DNA from: Viridothelium virens
Lineage: Eukaryota; Ascomycota; Dothideomycetes; Trypetheliales; Trypetheliaceae
Reading direction: 5' to 3'
Assembly (NCBI GenBank): GCA_010094025.1
Contig: ML991914.1
Span: 1-20,090 of the forward strand
Length of the DNA stretch: 20,090 bases
The notes under the pieces are model-generated. The model did not search any database. It saw only the letters and a list, made by a program, of their open reading frames with translations, and had not been told where the DNA came from. Positions 1-10,262 of this stretch are shown here, one piece after another. The position numbers were made by a program, and so were the translations under genes. Position 1 is the stretch's first letter. The number at the start of each line of letters is the position of its first letter.

Positions 1-1389
1 AAACCCTGGGCCCCCTAAGTATTAGGGTTTAAATATGTTTATAAATGCTTATTACTTAATACTTTCCTAGAGGTTATGCTAAGAACTGTAGTGTCTTTTT
101 ACATAGGGGTTATTATTTATTTATAAGGTCCAATTTTGCTTTACTAACTTAGCATGTGGTAATAAGGTAAGGTTTTTAATCTCTTTATTACATCCTGCTT
201 TAGCACACTTAGGTGTGGGGAAGGCAGCAAAAGAGGTAGGCGGATGTGCCATTCTAATAAGACTTTTTTAATAAACTTATTGGTCTAAATCCAATCTAAT
301 ATAGACATAAAGTAAGCGGATGCAATCCAAAAGTTTTAAAGTGCTGCAGGTTACCTGCATCTAAAAGGGCTTCCTTTAGTAATAAGGCCTTTTCTCAGTT
401 AATAATTCTCTCTGCAGCAAGAATCTATTAATAGTAGCATATTTCTTTACCTAAATTAGACTTCTCAGTTGCTATGCTTGGTGAATCTGCCGCGCTATAG
501 GGATGGCAAGCTTAACACAAGCAGAGCAGAGATATTTCCTTAATTAAACTTAATAAGTTATATACAGCATCGCGTATAGGCCTATTGGATAACCTACTTT
601 AATAACCAAAGTTATAGCAGTACTTATTTTGGTCTGCATCTTTCCAAAAGTGTAAGCAGAGAACATGCAGAAATAAATAACTTATATAAAACATAGCAAT
701 TTAGTTACAAGTTTACTATCTTAGTCTTATCAAAAAAATTTTAGATAAGAGAATTTAACCCTTATGTCTTAGTCCGCGTATCTACATTCTCAGCCTCTGG
801 CTTAGTAAGTACAATGTTTAATACCTCTATCCAATGTTTAAATTATTAACACATGTTTAATAACTATCCTTAGAGAGTCACAAAGTTTGTTAGGGCTTTA
901 ATATATATTATTTTTGCCTTGTTTTTTCTCTTTATCTTAGAATAAAGATTACTAAAGTTAGATATTGTATTTAATGCTGGTATATATAAAAATTTATGGG
1001 TCCTAAATGCCTCCCCCTTTCCTTGCAGCGCTTGTGTGTACATCCTCCTTGCCTCTGCTAACTTGCTTTAGTTAGCTTAAAGGTTGCCTAGGTTGTTAAC
1101 TGTATTAAATATTAATATGTGCTTTAGCCCTAGTGCTTCCTTACTTCCTTATAATGCTTAATTATATATCTGCTCTGCCTTAGCCAGTTTAACTTAGTCC
1201 TTATAAAGGTCGCTAAAGTAATGTAATATTTATGCTATTTCCTTTATCTTTATTTTCCCATTTTTAACTAATTACTAATATACTGATCTGCAATTACCTT
1301 ATTAATTAAAGCTATAATAATAAAGAATAAAATGGTTAAAATAATTTAATTAATAATAGTAGGGTGTTGCAGAAAGTGGGGCTGCCCTT
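1..1389. other. AT-rich RIP-mutated DNA, no gene recognised
   Basis: No frame on either strand carries a motif I recognise. The sequence is rich in TAA/TTA and poor in TCA/TGA, as in the rest of the window. A short palindrome (TGCAGGT-T-ACCTGCA) lies at 345-359. Some stretches, for example 190-260 and 470-540, keep more G+C and may be remnants of older coding or repeat sequence, but I cannot assign them. Confidence 0.6.
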
Positions 1390-1393
1390 TATG

Positions 1394-1415
1394 AGTTTTC
1401 CGCACCACCTGTATG
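1394..1415 (+). repeat. Left terminal inverted repeat of the pogo element
   Basis: It matches the reverse complement of 3514-3535 over 22 positions. The shared core reads TTCCGCAC-Y-AC-Y-T, and every mismatch is a transition (C/T or G/A), as expected if RIP mutated the two ends independently. A second copy of its core, CGCAC-Y-ACCTG, starts at 1418 just inside the first (1401-1411) and may be a subterminal transposase-binding repeat. Confidence 0.8.
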
Positions 1416-1570
1416 GGCGCACTACCTGCACAGCTTAAAATAATTCCACCACCTCCACTTTAGCATTATTAAAATTAATAATTAAAGTAGATACAATAAT
1501 ATAAAATATATTAAATTAATTAAAAGAATTAGCTACATGTTTTAGTTTACTGAATTTCTTTATTAAACCT

Positions 1571-3493
1571 TTATGGTGCGCGTTTATTGCGTTGTGGATA
1601 TGAGGGCCTAGAAGAAGCTTTAGTATTATCCTCCTAAAGATCCACCTCCACCACATCATCCTAAGGCTGATTTAACAGTGGTAGCTGTTTTTGTCTATAT
1701 TTAGCTTGGTATTTAACCTTATTTTGGACCTGCCTATTGATTGTGTGCTGTTTATAAGCCTCCTATTTCTGCTGACTTTCGGCTTCCTTCTGCGCGCGCC
1801 GCTCAGATTAAGCTTTCTCGCGATCTTGACAGCGCTGCGCTTTAGCTTCACATTGGATTTGCTTTGCAGCTTATTTTTGAAGCTGTTTCTCATACTTTTT
1901 TTGTTGTTTCTGCTGCTTAGCCTGCTCCTTTGCGATATTAGCGTCATAAATAGCCTGCACCTTAGATGGAGTGCGGATGACTGCACCACCATGCTTATTA
2001 GGCATCTTTATCGCCTTTCGGCCCTTCCGCCTCCTCTGCTTTAGCTTCACTGCCTCTTTTAGCCCTTGATTCTTATGTTTAAAGACCTTATTCTCCACCT
2101 TTATCTTAAAAAGCTTTGCTTTAAACTTATCCATCTCTGTTATAAACAACTTGCTTATTTAGACAGCAAACTCTTTATATAGCCTTTGCCAAGCTGCCTT
2201 AGGGATATATGTTAATAATGCTTTATTAAATGCATTATCCTAATGTAATTCTGGCTAAGTAGACACCTGTTTAAGCATAATTAATAGGTTAAAGGGGTGG
2301 AGGCCTATTTTTTGCCACCCACTTGCGATATTGGACAGCAAGAAGGCTTTTTTGAACGCTAGCTAAAAGAGTTTAAAGAAATCCGACTTCTGGAGGTGTA
2401 ATAACGCCTAACACTCCATTATCCAATTATTAAGGTTTTGCGCGTAGTAAGTTGCGAGAAGGCTGAATAGGCTTATATTTAGGGGTTAAAGTTAATAAGT
2501 TGAATGTGGAGGAAGTACTGCAATAACAATTTAATATGTATTATAAAAGTTAAGAAAGAAGTTATTAATATGGCTGCTATAGCTATTAATAATAAGAAGC
2601 CTTATATTACATCTATTTTACACAGTTCCTTTAGTCTGTTTCTTAAAAACCTTAAAGAGCCAACAAAAGCTAATCTTATTATTTATCCACCCTATAAAAG
2701 AGCATGCAAATATGCATCTCTGCTTTGCAGGGTTAAAGTCTTAAAGCTATGTATCTTATAAATAGCCAGATTGGGCTTTAAAAATAATAGTAAGTAGTAG
2801 GATAATGCCGGCTATAGATATTAAGGCAAGGATTGCTACCCATATTTAAGACTTATCTATACCTGCTCCCTTTAAAAGACCTTATTTATAGGCTGTTTTG
2901 GAGAACACTCTCTTTATCTTTATGAGTTGGCTAATGCAGAAACCTTTCTCATCCATGTTGTAAATATTTTGCGTGAGGATGTTGTATTTTTTAATTTTTA
3001 ATAATATCTTTATAAATATTAGGGCAGAAATACCAATAAACAACTTACTTATTAGCTTAAAATAAAGCTCTAGACTATAATAATTATTTACGCGCTTTTG
3101 TAATAGGTTAAATAAAGTTAAATATAAGCTATTTAACTCTGTATAATATTGCTAAATAAAGCGCGGAAGCCAGCTCTTTCTAATTGGGTTTTAGGCAATA
3201 TTCTTAGCAAGAATTTGCACTATTTTTAATATAAGAGGGATCCCACACTGTAATAGCTTATTTATATAAGTAATTAAGCTATGCTTTTAGAGTTTGGATA
3301 GCTTTACCTATTAATTTTAGTAAACTTTTTAAATAGACTGCGTAACGCCTTTATAGTAATGCAATAATATTAATCTGCAGATTCTAAACTCCATAGCTTT
3401 TTAAGAGTAATTAGGGTTTTTCTGCATATCTGCTGCAGCAATTGCTGCGCAAAAAGCTTTAGAATCTGTGGAGTTATTTATATTAGAAGGCAT
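1571..3493 (-). pseudogene. Pogo-family transposase (DDE endonuclease with CENP-B-like DNA-binding region), RIP-killed
   Basis: In life it would cut and paste the element by binding the terminal repeats and using a DDD/DDE metal site. From ATG 3493 the frame is kept for about 640 codons with no frameshift seen. A CENP-B/Tc5-like DNA-binding region spans about 3330-3130, with an 'INKLLQCGIP' segment and 'KSW..RF'. The family signature NIYNMDEKGF sits at about 2970-2940, with the first catalytic Asp intact at 2951-2953. The second, in the family's LLIVDGHSSH motif, reads LLIINSYSSH, with Asp changed to Asn at 2585-2587. The third, in LQPLD, is also Asn (2477-2479). Next come NIASGW.K.GLHPFN and a basic, Gln/Lys-rich tail (stop-free at 2149-1874) with the family's HGGAV..TP.KV motif. 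Many TAA/TAG codons interrupt it. The end at 1571-1573 is the likeliest native stop but could be a mutated CAA. Confidence 0.9.
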
Positions 3494-3513
3494 AATTAAA
3501 TCCGTAGTTTAGG

Positions 3514-3535
3514 TGTGTAAGTAGTGCGGAAGACT
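3514..3535 (-). repeat. Right terminal inverted repeat of the pogo element
   Basis: This is the inverted partner of 1394-1415. The differences between them are transitions only. The transposase start codon is about 21 bases inside it, so promoter and 5' leader are very short, as in compact fungal pogo elements. Confidence 0.8.
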
Positions 3536-3539
3536 TCTA

Positions 3540-4023
3540 ATGGATTAACCTTCTGGAGGTTTGTTTAATACTTTTTAACCACAGCAATTACAATTTATTA
3601 ATAAAGCTTTATGCTATGTTTAAATGTTAGCAGAGCTTATTATTACATCTAATATTACAGTTATACCTTAAATACTATTTTTTTAGACCTTAATAACCTT
3701 AAGCCTAAACCGCAATTAGGATAAGCCTATCCGGAACACTCTGCAGTAGCGCTCAGAGCTATTCTCACAGCAAAGCTAAAATTACTTATAAGATGCAGCA
3801 GAGTTAAGAATCTCATAAATTATGGCAGCCTATACTTTACACAAAACCCTCTTACCGGCTTTATTTTATGCAGCAGACTATTAATTCCTCTTCTCGCGGA
3901 TGTGTTAAGACCTCTGCTTATAAACGCGCTAAGATATTATTCTTATCTGGCTACTGCAGCGCTATTCTTAATACCAACCCAGCTATTATTATAACTATTT
4001 AAAGGGAAGTTGCAATAAGCAAT
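3540..4023. other. Flank between the pogo element and the next relic, no gene called
   Basis: A stop-free stretch without ATG runs on the plus strand at about 3763-3990, but it is Leu/Ala-rich with no recognisable motif and is probably chance. The stretch may contain the upstream region of the relic starting at 4024. C+G is higher at 3735-3965 than in its surroundings. Confidence 0.45.
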
Positions 4024-5199
4024 ATGGGACCTTAAAATCCAACACAGAGCTCGCGGGGGAAAAGGAGGGATAAAGTGTTGCTAATAAGAAGCATAATACC
4101 GCCCTCAGCCTAAACTTTAGGACAACCCAAAAAGGAGATATTAACAGCCTTTAAAGCCTTAATTATTAAGATAAGGAAAAACATTGCTGCTAAAATTATT
4201 AATGCAGACTTTGTAAAAATAATCCTAAAGTTATGTGGGATTAAGATCCAAAATAGGGGAGTAAATAAAGACCTTTATAAGGTGTTTTATATCCAGGAAT
4301 AGAATTTATTAATAAACAGCAAGAATTACCTTAAATCCTACTAAGAAATGCATATATTTAGCATTTAGCTAAATCCTAATAAAGAGCAAATCCAAGCTAA
4401 GTATAAGGCTTAATAAGTATAAAACAGCAATAAGGCTGAATTCTTAGCATATGCCCTAGGGGCTTTCTTCCTTAATAAGCTAAGAAGCCCATAGCTCCAA
4501 GAGGAACCTGGCAGTGAATGCTGGCAATTTATGCGCATGCTGCAGTTTATTTAAAAGCCTGCCAAGGATAATTAATGGTATGCTCCTCTATTCCTCCAAC
4601 CATCTAAGAAGCAATACCTATGGGATATTTGCCTGGATTGTGTATATTATGTGTCCCTTTAAGCCTACTAATTAGGTTTCCGCCTAAGTGTTTAAAACTA
4701 TATTACTATTATGTAGGGATGGGCATTTTTTTTGTATTTAATTATTAAATTTAAAAAGGATAAGGAAACTTTAACTGCAGCTTAATATTAGGTTACTGCA
4801 TTCTTAGCTATAACTTTGTATAATTATTATCTTCTTAAGAAATGCGCACTTAAGATAAGCCGGAAAACATAATTGGAAGAGGATAAGGACTAAATGTGCT
4901 ATTATGGTATTAATTTTACTGGATTTACTTAAAAACTCTGGATTATTATGCCAAAAAACTTTAAGACTTAGGATGGCTGCATTGCATTTATTATTTACTC
5001 TGGCAATTACTGTACTGTTATTAGGGTTTATTAGCTAATTAACATTATTAATAATATTTATTATTAGGGTTTAAAGATTTATAGCAAATCCTGCAAAAAG
5101 GATATTACTATTAAGATAGCTTTAGAACTAAATACTAACAAAAATAATATTACGCTAATTAAGAATGTATTATATAATATTATAGCGCTTAAAGATTAG
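4024..5199 (+). pseudogene. RIP-degraded gene of unknown function, frame preserved for 391 codons
   Basis: From ATG 4024 one frame runs to TAG 5197-5199 without frameshift. It is interrupted only by TAA/TAG codons of the kind RIP makes from Gln and Trp codons. Composition is protein-like, with many charged residues: a basic N-terminus (about residues 7-16), a Lys/Ile/Leu helical stretch (about 40-75, including KLCGIKIQNRG), a central part with Trp and Tyr (about 160-230), a basic 'LLKKCALKISRKT' then acidic 'LEEDKD' segment (about 275-295), and a C-terminal 'LWIIMPKNF..DGCIAF' region. I do not recognise the family or any catalytic motif. The end could lie further downstream if 5197-5199 is itself a mutated codon. 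It may be one copy of a duplicated host gene family or cargo of a larger mobile element. Confidence 0.5.
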
Positions 5200-6137
5200 G
5201 CAGTATCTGCAGTTAATATAATTTAATTACTTATTATTTTGCTTTTTTTAAATAGCTCGCAGTTTTATTTCCTTAAGAGGGATTACTCCACACTTTATGC
5301 ACCCAATGGGATGGTATTTTAGTAATCTTTACTATAATTAAGGAATCTCTTAATTTATTTATAATTACTTTAAACATCCAGCATTAATATATTCTTACTC
5401 TAATAATAAGCATAAACACTTAATTAATAAGGCTTAACCAGGATTATATAACACTTAAATAAATACCTATTGCCTAATTATGTAAGTATTATAAATTTTA
5501 AAAGGCAAATTAAGGTCTCCCTAAGATTACCTAATAATTATGCATATTCTTATTATTATAACAGCAATACTTTTTTTATACTTTATTACCTAATTTATTT
5601 TTTTGGCGGTTATACTTAAAAGCTGCATATCTTAGCCTGCTGTTATTGCTTTAGGCTATTTATGCGACTTACTTTTTATTTATACACACATCTATTTATA
5701 ATACAACCCCCGCATATAACCTTTAAAACTGCAGTCCTGCTTTATTTTATTTATTATTTCTTACACTTTAGACCAACTTTTATATACCCATACAGCAGCC
5801 TTTTTACTCTTAATAAACCTAACTATTGGTATCTTTTTGTATAAAAACTTCTTAAGTACTAAGATTATTATAGCTATTATTGCTGAAGCCTTGTCTGCTG
5901 ATTCTATTACAATTAAAGTAGGCAGTGGGAGTAATAGCAGTAGCAGTAGCAGAGGTGGAAGGTACAGCAGTAGTTTAGAGCAAAAAACACCCCTAGATTA
6001 AATTTTTTTTAATTATTAGATTCTAATTAAATTAGTGTTATAATATCTAATAATTAATAGTTAATATTATTAGCAAGACTATAAATAAGCTTAAGCATCC
6101 TGCTAATCTAAAAGATTTATACTGGGCCGTCCGGCAT
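5200..6137. other. Very AT-rich RIP-mutated stretch, no gene called
   Basis: No frame on either strand carries a recognisable motif. A 60-codon plus-strand open stretch at 5662-5844 is almost all hydrophobic and aromatic residues and is best read as chance. A short GCAGTA/AGCAGT simple repeat sits at about 5932-5955 and could be a Ser- or Gln-type tract of a lost gene. Confidence 0.5.
5932..5955. repeat. Short trinucleotide-like repeat (AGTAGC/AGC units)
   Basis: Repeated AGTAGC-type units followed by AGCAG. It is too short and imperfect to assign a function. It would read as Ser on the plus strand or Ala/Thr on the minus strand. Confidence 0.6.
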
Positions 6138-6749
6138 ATGCAATAAATACTGGAGGCTGGGGGGTCTATTTAAGAAATATTATTATTATTTATTAATTAA
6201 AGTGGAGATTTAGAGGTTTATTATAAGCTTAGTTTTAGGCCAAATTATGGTGCTATTAATACCAGCAAGTATACTGGATATTTGCTAGTGATATTGGGCT
6301 ACGCCTCTCGCGCTTATATTTAGAACAAAATATTATATGCAAAATGCGCTAATAAGAGCAGACCCTTTAAGGATTGTATTACTTTATAAAGCAGTGGGAA
6401 ATTATTCTGGGGAGGAGGATGTTTTAATTGTGTTTACAGAAGCTCCGCGGGCGATTGTACCCTTTGTGAGTTGCAAACCAAATTATTAAAACAGTATTCT
6501 AACTATATATTAGCTTTAGTGCCCTTAAGACGCCAGCAGCCCTAACCAGCTAAGCGCTTAACCGGCAATAAAACTGTAACTCTTAGGACAGTCCAGAAAA
6601 TAAATTATATCCTAGTAAGCCAGTCTCCGCCTCCCAGCAGGTTGCCTAAATAGTCCCCCAGTAATCCTTTTATGCAATCCCCTAGCACCCTAACATCCCC
6701 TTATACTTATTTAGAGTAAGTTTTACTTTACTTAAAAAAGGGAGTTTAA
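6138..6749 (+). pseudogene. Relic of a cysteine-rich (possible zinc-binding) fungal protein
   Basis: A frame from ATG 6138 runs to stops at 6717-6719 or 6747-6749. Its centre holds a CxxC-x8-CxxC cluster beginning at 6420 (CFNC, then CTLC), preceded about 25 and 16 residues earlier by two more cysteines (CANKS.., at 6345, and KDC). A 'YAK' just before 6345 could derive from a further CxxC (TGT to TAT is a RIP-type change). About 50 codons around the cluster are free of stops. The C-terminal part is rich in Pro, Ser and basic residues and looks disordered. From memory, such clusters occur in uncharacterised fungal proteins that often sit near transposons; this was not checked. A role in nucleic-acid binding is inference only. 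Confidence 0.45.
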
Positions 6750-7822
6750 TATTATTAGCGCGGAAATATAAATTACTTTATTATTAATCTAAATATACTT
6801 TTTTAAATCCTTAAAGGTCCTAGAGGCCTAGGTTAATATTTTAATTTCTGGATGGATAAATAGCAGATTATAACTCTCCTTAAATAAATAATTAAATTAA
6901 TACTTTTTTTAATTCCTTCTTTTATTAAGTTTAGCTTTACGTGCTTTAAGGAGTAAGGACATAGGTATTATTACTCTTAGTTTTATTTATTTATTGGGTG
7001 CTTAAATATTTTTATGCATAACAAACCCCCCCCAGTAGAAGAGGAGAAGGAGGAAAAAAAAGGAGAGAATAATAATAAAATTGCTAAATATTATAATTAG
7101 GTTAAGTTATATAATAATTAAAGCTTTTATGCTATTATAATACTTTTAGCCTCCTATTAATAGTCTCTTTAAGATAATTAGCTTTTAGCTTTTTATAACT
7201 CTTTTAATTTATTAATACTTTTAAAAATAAATTATATTATTAATTATAAGTAGGTTATTATTTATATTTAAGGTGTGATAAGCAATATTATGTGCTGGCT
7301 TGTAATAAGTTAAAGCAGCGGGAAAACAAAAAGTAACTGCAGAAGCTTTAAATGTAAGCTATAACTTAATTTTTTTGGCCCTTAAACTTATATAATACTC
7401 CTTTTTATATTACATTCCATACTCCTAACAGTTCTAAGTAAGGACCTTCCTTAAAATAGTATGAGCAGCTTAAAAGCTGGTTATAAGCCTTATAACTTAT
7501 GCTAATTAATTCAGAAATTAATAAAGCCAAATCTGTAAAGCCTAAAGCCGCAAAAAGGATATATTTATTTTTTACTTTCAGCCTGCAGTAAGCATTAACA
7601 ATATTGCGTTTATTTTATTTAACCCCCCAACTTATTACTACTATTTTCACCCAATCTATAAAAGCAATTAGTGTGGTAAAGCAATTATATTATAATAATC
7701 TAGATTATATAAAAAAAGAATAACTTAGGTTAGAGCTAAGTAATATCCCCCAGTATTACCTAAGCCGCAAGCAGTTAGCATTATTGCTCCTGCTATTACA
7801 CAATCACTCAACCGCTTATCTA
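6750..7822. other. AT-rich degraded stretch with homopolymer and purine tracts, no gene called
   Basis: A C-run (7024-7032) is followed by a purine tract (GAAGAGGAGAAGGAGG then A-rich, about 7037-7080), which would read as Glu/Lys-rich on the plus strand. At 7340-7570 the minus strand gives a frame starting 'AALGFTDLALLISEL', which faintly resembles the N-terminal helical domain of fungal NLR/STAND proteins. The resemblance is too weak for a gene call. Confidence 0.4.
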
Positions 7823-8263
7823 ATGCCGCCTAAAGAATTTAGCAATAGCTTGTCTTAGCAGCTCTATATTTAGGTAGCCAGCAGATACGGAGTACATAAA
7901 CACCTATCTTTATCTATTCTTGCTCCCACCATATCCACTCTACTGCTAGTTATGGGCAATGTCTTTACTATAAGCACTGAATTAAGCCAGCCACATTATT
8001 TAGGCGCCTTACCTTAGCCAGCATCCCCTCTTTAGACAGCAGCAGCAGCGCAGCAGCTAGAAGTGCTGCATGCAGTAAATAATCCTGCAGCTTCGCGCAT
8101 TTGCTAACAACCCGCCCCTGCTACAGAGCGGTTGCTTTACCACCTTTATTTAATCACTTCCCACCAGAAATCTCCCAGATAATTTTCACTTTTATTACTT
8201 ATACCTGTTAAGCTAAATTATACCACTGGGTCTGGCAAAATAATCCGCGCGGCTCTCTTGCTA
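7823..8263 (+). pseudogene. Candidate RIP-degraded reading frame, GC-richer than its surroundings, function unknown
   Basis: From ATG 7823 a plus-strand frame reads about 147 codons with few stops (about five, all TAA/TAG) and a stop-free run of nearly 50 codons from about 7870. Content includes an Ala/Gln tract from a GCA-type repeat at 8038-8056 and a 'TTGSGK' segment near the end that looks like part of a P-loop but lacks a clear hydrophobic strand before it. The reading seems to shift frame after about 8230, so an intron or indel is possible. The opposite strand also reads partly. I do not recognise it. Confidence 0.3.
8038..8056. repeat. CAG/GCA trinucleotide repeat
   Basis: CAGCAGCAGCAG then GCAGCAG-type units. 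The repeat has survived RIP, in line with the general survival of GCA in this window. It encodes Ala (GCA) in the candidate frame. Confidence 0.65.
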
Positions 8264-9069
8264 TAGACTGGCTGCCGGCTGGGCTAATATTATTATGGCC
8301 GCCTATAAGAACACAACTAATTTATTAAACCTAATGGGCATATATTATAACAGCGTGTAAACTTTGCTTTATTATTATTAAGGTCTTAAGTATTATAGGT
8401 TGTTATAAAAACCTTAGGCGGCTTAAAAAGGTTGCACTAAGGCTTGCTTTTAACACCTTAAAAATTGTTATATTCTATAATAGTATCCTGCTTAAGCGGC
8501 TATGCAATTTAATTAAAAATATTTACATTATATATTTAAAGCTTTATAATTATTTTTACCTTTAGCAGATTTAAATAAAGAATAAATAAATAAGGCCCTG
8601 CTAATATTTAGCGCAATAATAAGGAGGAAGTTATTTGCGCATAAATAATTAAATACTAGGTATTATTAACCTAAATAATAAATTAAATAAATTTAAGTAA
8701 TTAATAAGTGTAAAGCACATCTTTAGGGCTGGATTTAGGAATAAATATAGTTAACCAGAAGTTAGATAATTATAATTATAATCTTATATATATTTAAAGG
8801 ATATTTTATTTAATTTATAGCACACATAATCTTTGCAATTTTAAAATAAATTAATATTTTAGGCGCGCTACTTTACAGAAATAATATATTAATTTTAAAA
8901 AAGTGGAATGGATATTAAAAAAATAGCATTATATATATATCCTCCTTTATAAAACTTAGACTTTATTATCAGTTTTTTCTTTTTTTATTATAAGGTACTG
9001 TATACTTATAATTATTTAAGAGGCTTCTTTCCCACCCCTTAAATATTTACTTATTTATTAGTTAAAAAA
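8264..9069. other. Degraded AT-rich DNA, no gene called
   Basis: The first 300 bases can be read on the plus strand as a basic, Leu-rich frame, possibly a continuation of the preceding relic in another frame. No motif is seen. From about 8520 the DNA is extremely AT-rich, with a short AT dinucleotide run near 8932-8943. Confidence 0.45.
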
Positions 9070-9687
9070 ATGTAAAACTGGCTCTTAACACTGCTATATA
9101 AAGTCTGTAACTGGAGGTAATCTTTTGCTGTTTATTAAGCTCCATATTAGCATATAAAATTTCAGTCTATTAATAACAGCCTCTCTAAGGATGACAGTAA
9201 TACTACCAGGCTTTTTATTATTATACCTGCTTATAATGCTGCTAAAATAATTCTTGGTTTTTTTTATTACGTCTAATATTTAGCATACATCTTTAAATGC
9301 CTTCTCCTAAATAGCTTAATTTAAGAGTGCATACTTATCCTAGCATCCCTTGCAGTAAGTAAATACTATTAGACTTATTGCCTGGCTGCAGAAGATATAA
9401 TCTCCTAGTTTAAAGATAGAGAAAGGACCAGTAAAGATAATGTTTTGTTAGCAATTGCTGCAGTAAAGAATAATGTTAATATTAAATAGTGTAGGCAGAA
9501 TCTGGTCTGGCTACAATATCAGCTCCCCAGCAGCCCCTTTAGTAAAAGACCTATCTAAAATATTAAATAATAAATAAAGCTCTTAATAATTAAGTAGCAT
9601 GCTCCTTATAAATTTATTAAAATAGAATAAGTATGGCTTTAATATTATGTTCTTTTATAATCTATTTTTATTAATTAAGGATTCTAA
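9070..9687 (+). pseudogene. RIP-degraded gene of unknown function, about 205 codons in one frame
   Basis: ATG 9070 opens a frame that ends at TAA 9685-9687 with no frameshift. Internal stops are all TAA or TAG. Charged and polar content is protein-like: 'LSKDDSNTTRLFIIIPAYNAAK' type residues around codons 38-58, an 'AAEDIISQFKDRERTSKDN' helix around codons 100-120, then a basic region with 'LVWLQYQLP' and 'APYKFIKIE'. It could be an N-terminal or internal fragment of a longer gene. No family is recognised, and no catalytic or binding motif is evident. The opposite strand was not as protein-like, but strand choice rests on composition only. Confidence 0.4.
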
Positions 9688-10262
9688 AATTAAAACCAAA
9701 TTTTAAAATAGATTTTTAACACCTAAGTAATACTTATTTTTATTAAACAAGCCCTGCAATAAAAAAATATAAACTTTTTTAAAACTTAATTAATAATTTT
9801 TAATAATTACCCTTAGCTCTTTTAGCATAAAAATTAATATGTATATTAAAAACTTTATTAGACTCTAGTCCTTTATTACTTAACCTAAAGTCCCGCCCAG
9901 GCATAATTAGAAAGTTTATAAAATAAACTCTTATTTGGATAGGTATTATAATATTATTTATCTGCTTTAATTAATACATGCTAGGCTTAAACTTAAACCT
10001 ATATGTCCGTACTTATAGCTGCTCTCTTTTATTAATAAAATAAGCGGAAATCCGCAGAGTTAATAAGTTAATTTTTTCTGCTAATAGCACTAAATAATAA
10101 AGTCGGAAATAAGCTAGCAATATGCATAATAATAACAAAAAGAATAAAGTTTTAATTATTTAAATAATAATAAAGACTTTGGGGTAGAAATTAAAATTAA
10201 TTTAAGACTTATAAGTAATAAGTTGGTAAATATCTTATTTTTTGTTAAATAGTAATTCCTTA
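9688..10262. other. Strongly AT-rich RIP-mutated DNA, no gene called
   Basis: Both strands are dense in TAA/TTA with long A and T runs. I see no motif, tRNA-like structure or repeat boundary here. Confidence 0.55.

Larger units (their letters stand above)
1390..3539 (-). mobile_element. Complete, RIP-inactivated pogo-type DNA transposon (Tc1/mariner superfamily)
   Basis: The element is about 2.15 kb. It is bounded by terminal inverted repeats (1394-1415 and 3514-3535) and holds one transposase frame on the minus strand. Candidate TA target-site duplications lie at 1390-1391 and 3538-3539, as expected for the superfamily. Two bases at each end between the TA and the matching repeat do not agree, so the exact tips are uncertain by 2-3 bases. 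The layout is compact: the start codon lies about 21 bases inside the right repeat, and the frame ends about 155 bases inside the left one. Length, single gene, repeats and TA flanks all fit fungal pogo elements. It cannot move by itself, because the transposase has many nonsense codons and has lost catalytic residues. Confidence 0.85.

Noticed and set aside
1-30. AAACCCT...AGGGTTT arrangement resembling telomere repeats (TTAGGG)
   Set aside because: There are only single imperfect units with no tandem array. TTAGGG-like words recur by chance elsewhere in the window.
345-359. TGCAGGT-T-ACCTGCA palindrome
   Set aside because: It is short and isolated, with no neighbouring gene to regulate; nothing distinguishes it from chance.
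1672-1992. Minus-strand Arg/Ser/Lys-rich open frame of 106 codons
   Set aside because: It overlaps the transposase tail in another frame. The in-phase frame shows the family motifs and continues to 1571.
1691-2044. Plus-strand Leu/Phe-rich open frame of 117 codons
   Set aside because: It is the complement of the Lys/Gln-rich transposase tail; its apparent transmembrane character is an artefact of reading that tail backwards.
2504-2761. Plus-strand open frame of 85 codons with ATG
   Set aside because: It lies wholly opposite the pogo transposase core (second and third catalytic motifs on the minus strand), so it is a shadow frame.
3431-3449. GCAGCAATTGCTGC palindrome
   Set aside because: It falls in the Ala-rich N-terminal codons of the dead transposase and is explained by GCA/GCT Ala codons.
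5662-5844. Plus-strand 60-codon hydrophobic open frame
   Set aside because: It is composed almost only of Phe, Tyr, Leu, Ile and Thr from AT-rich codons, with no supporting context or motif; chance is the simpler explanation.
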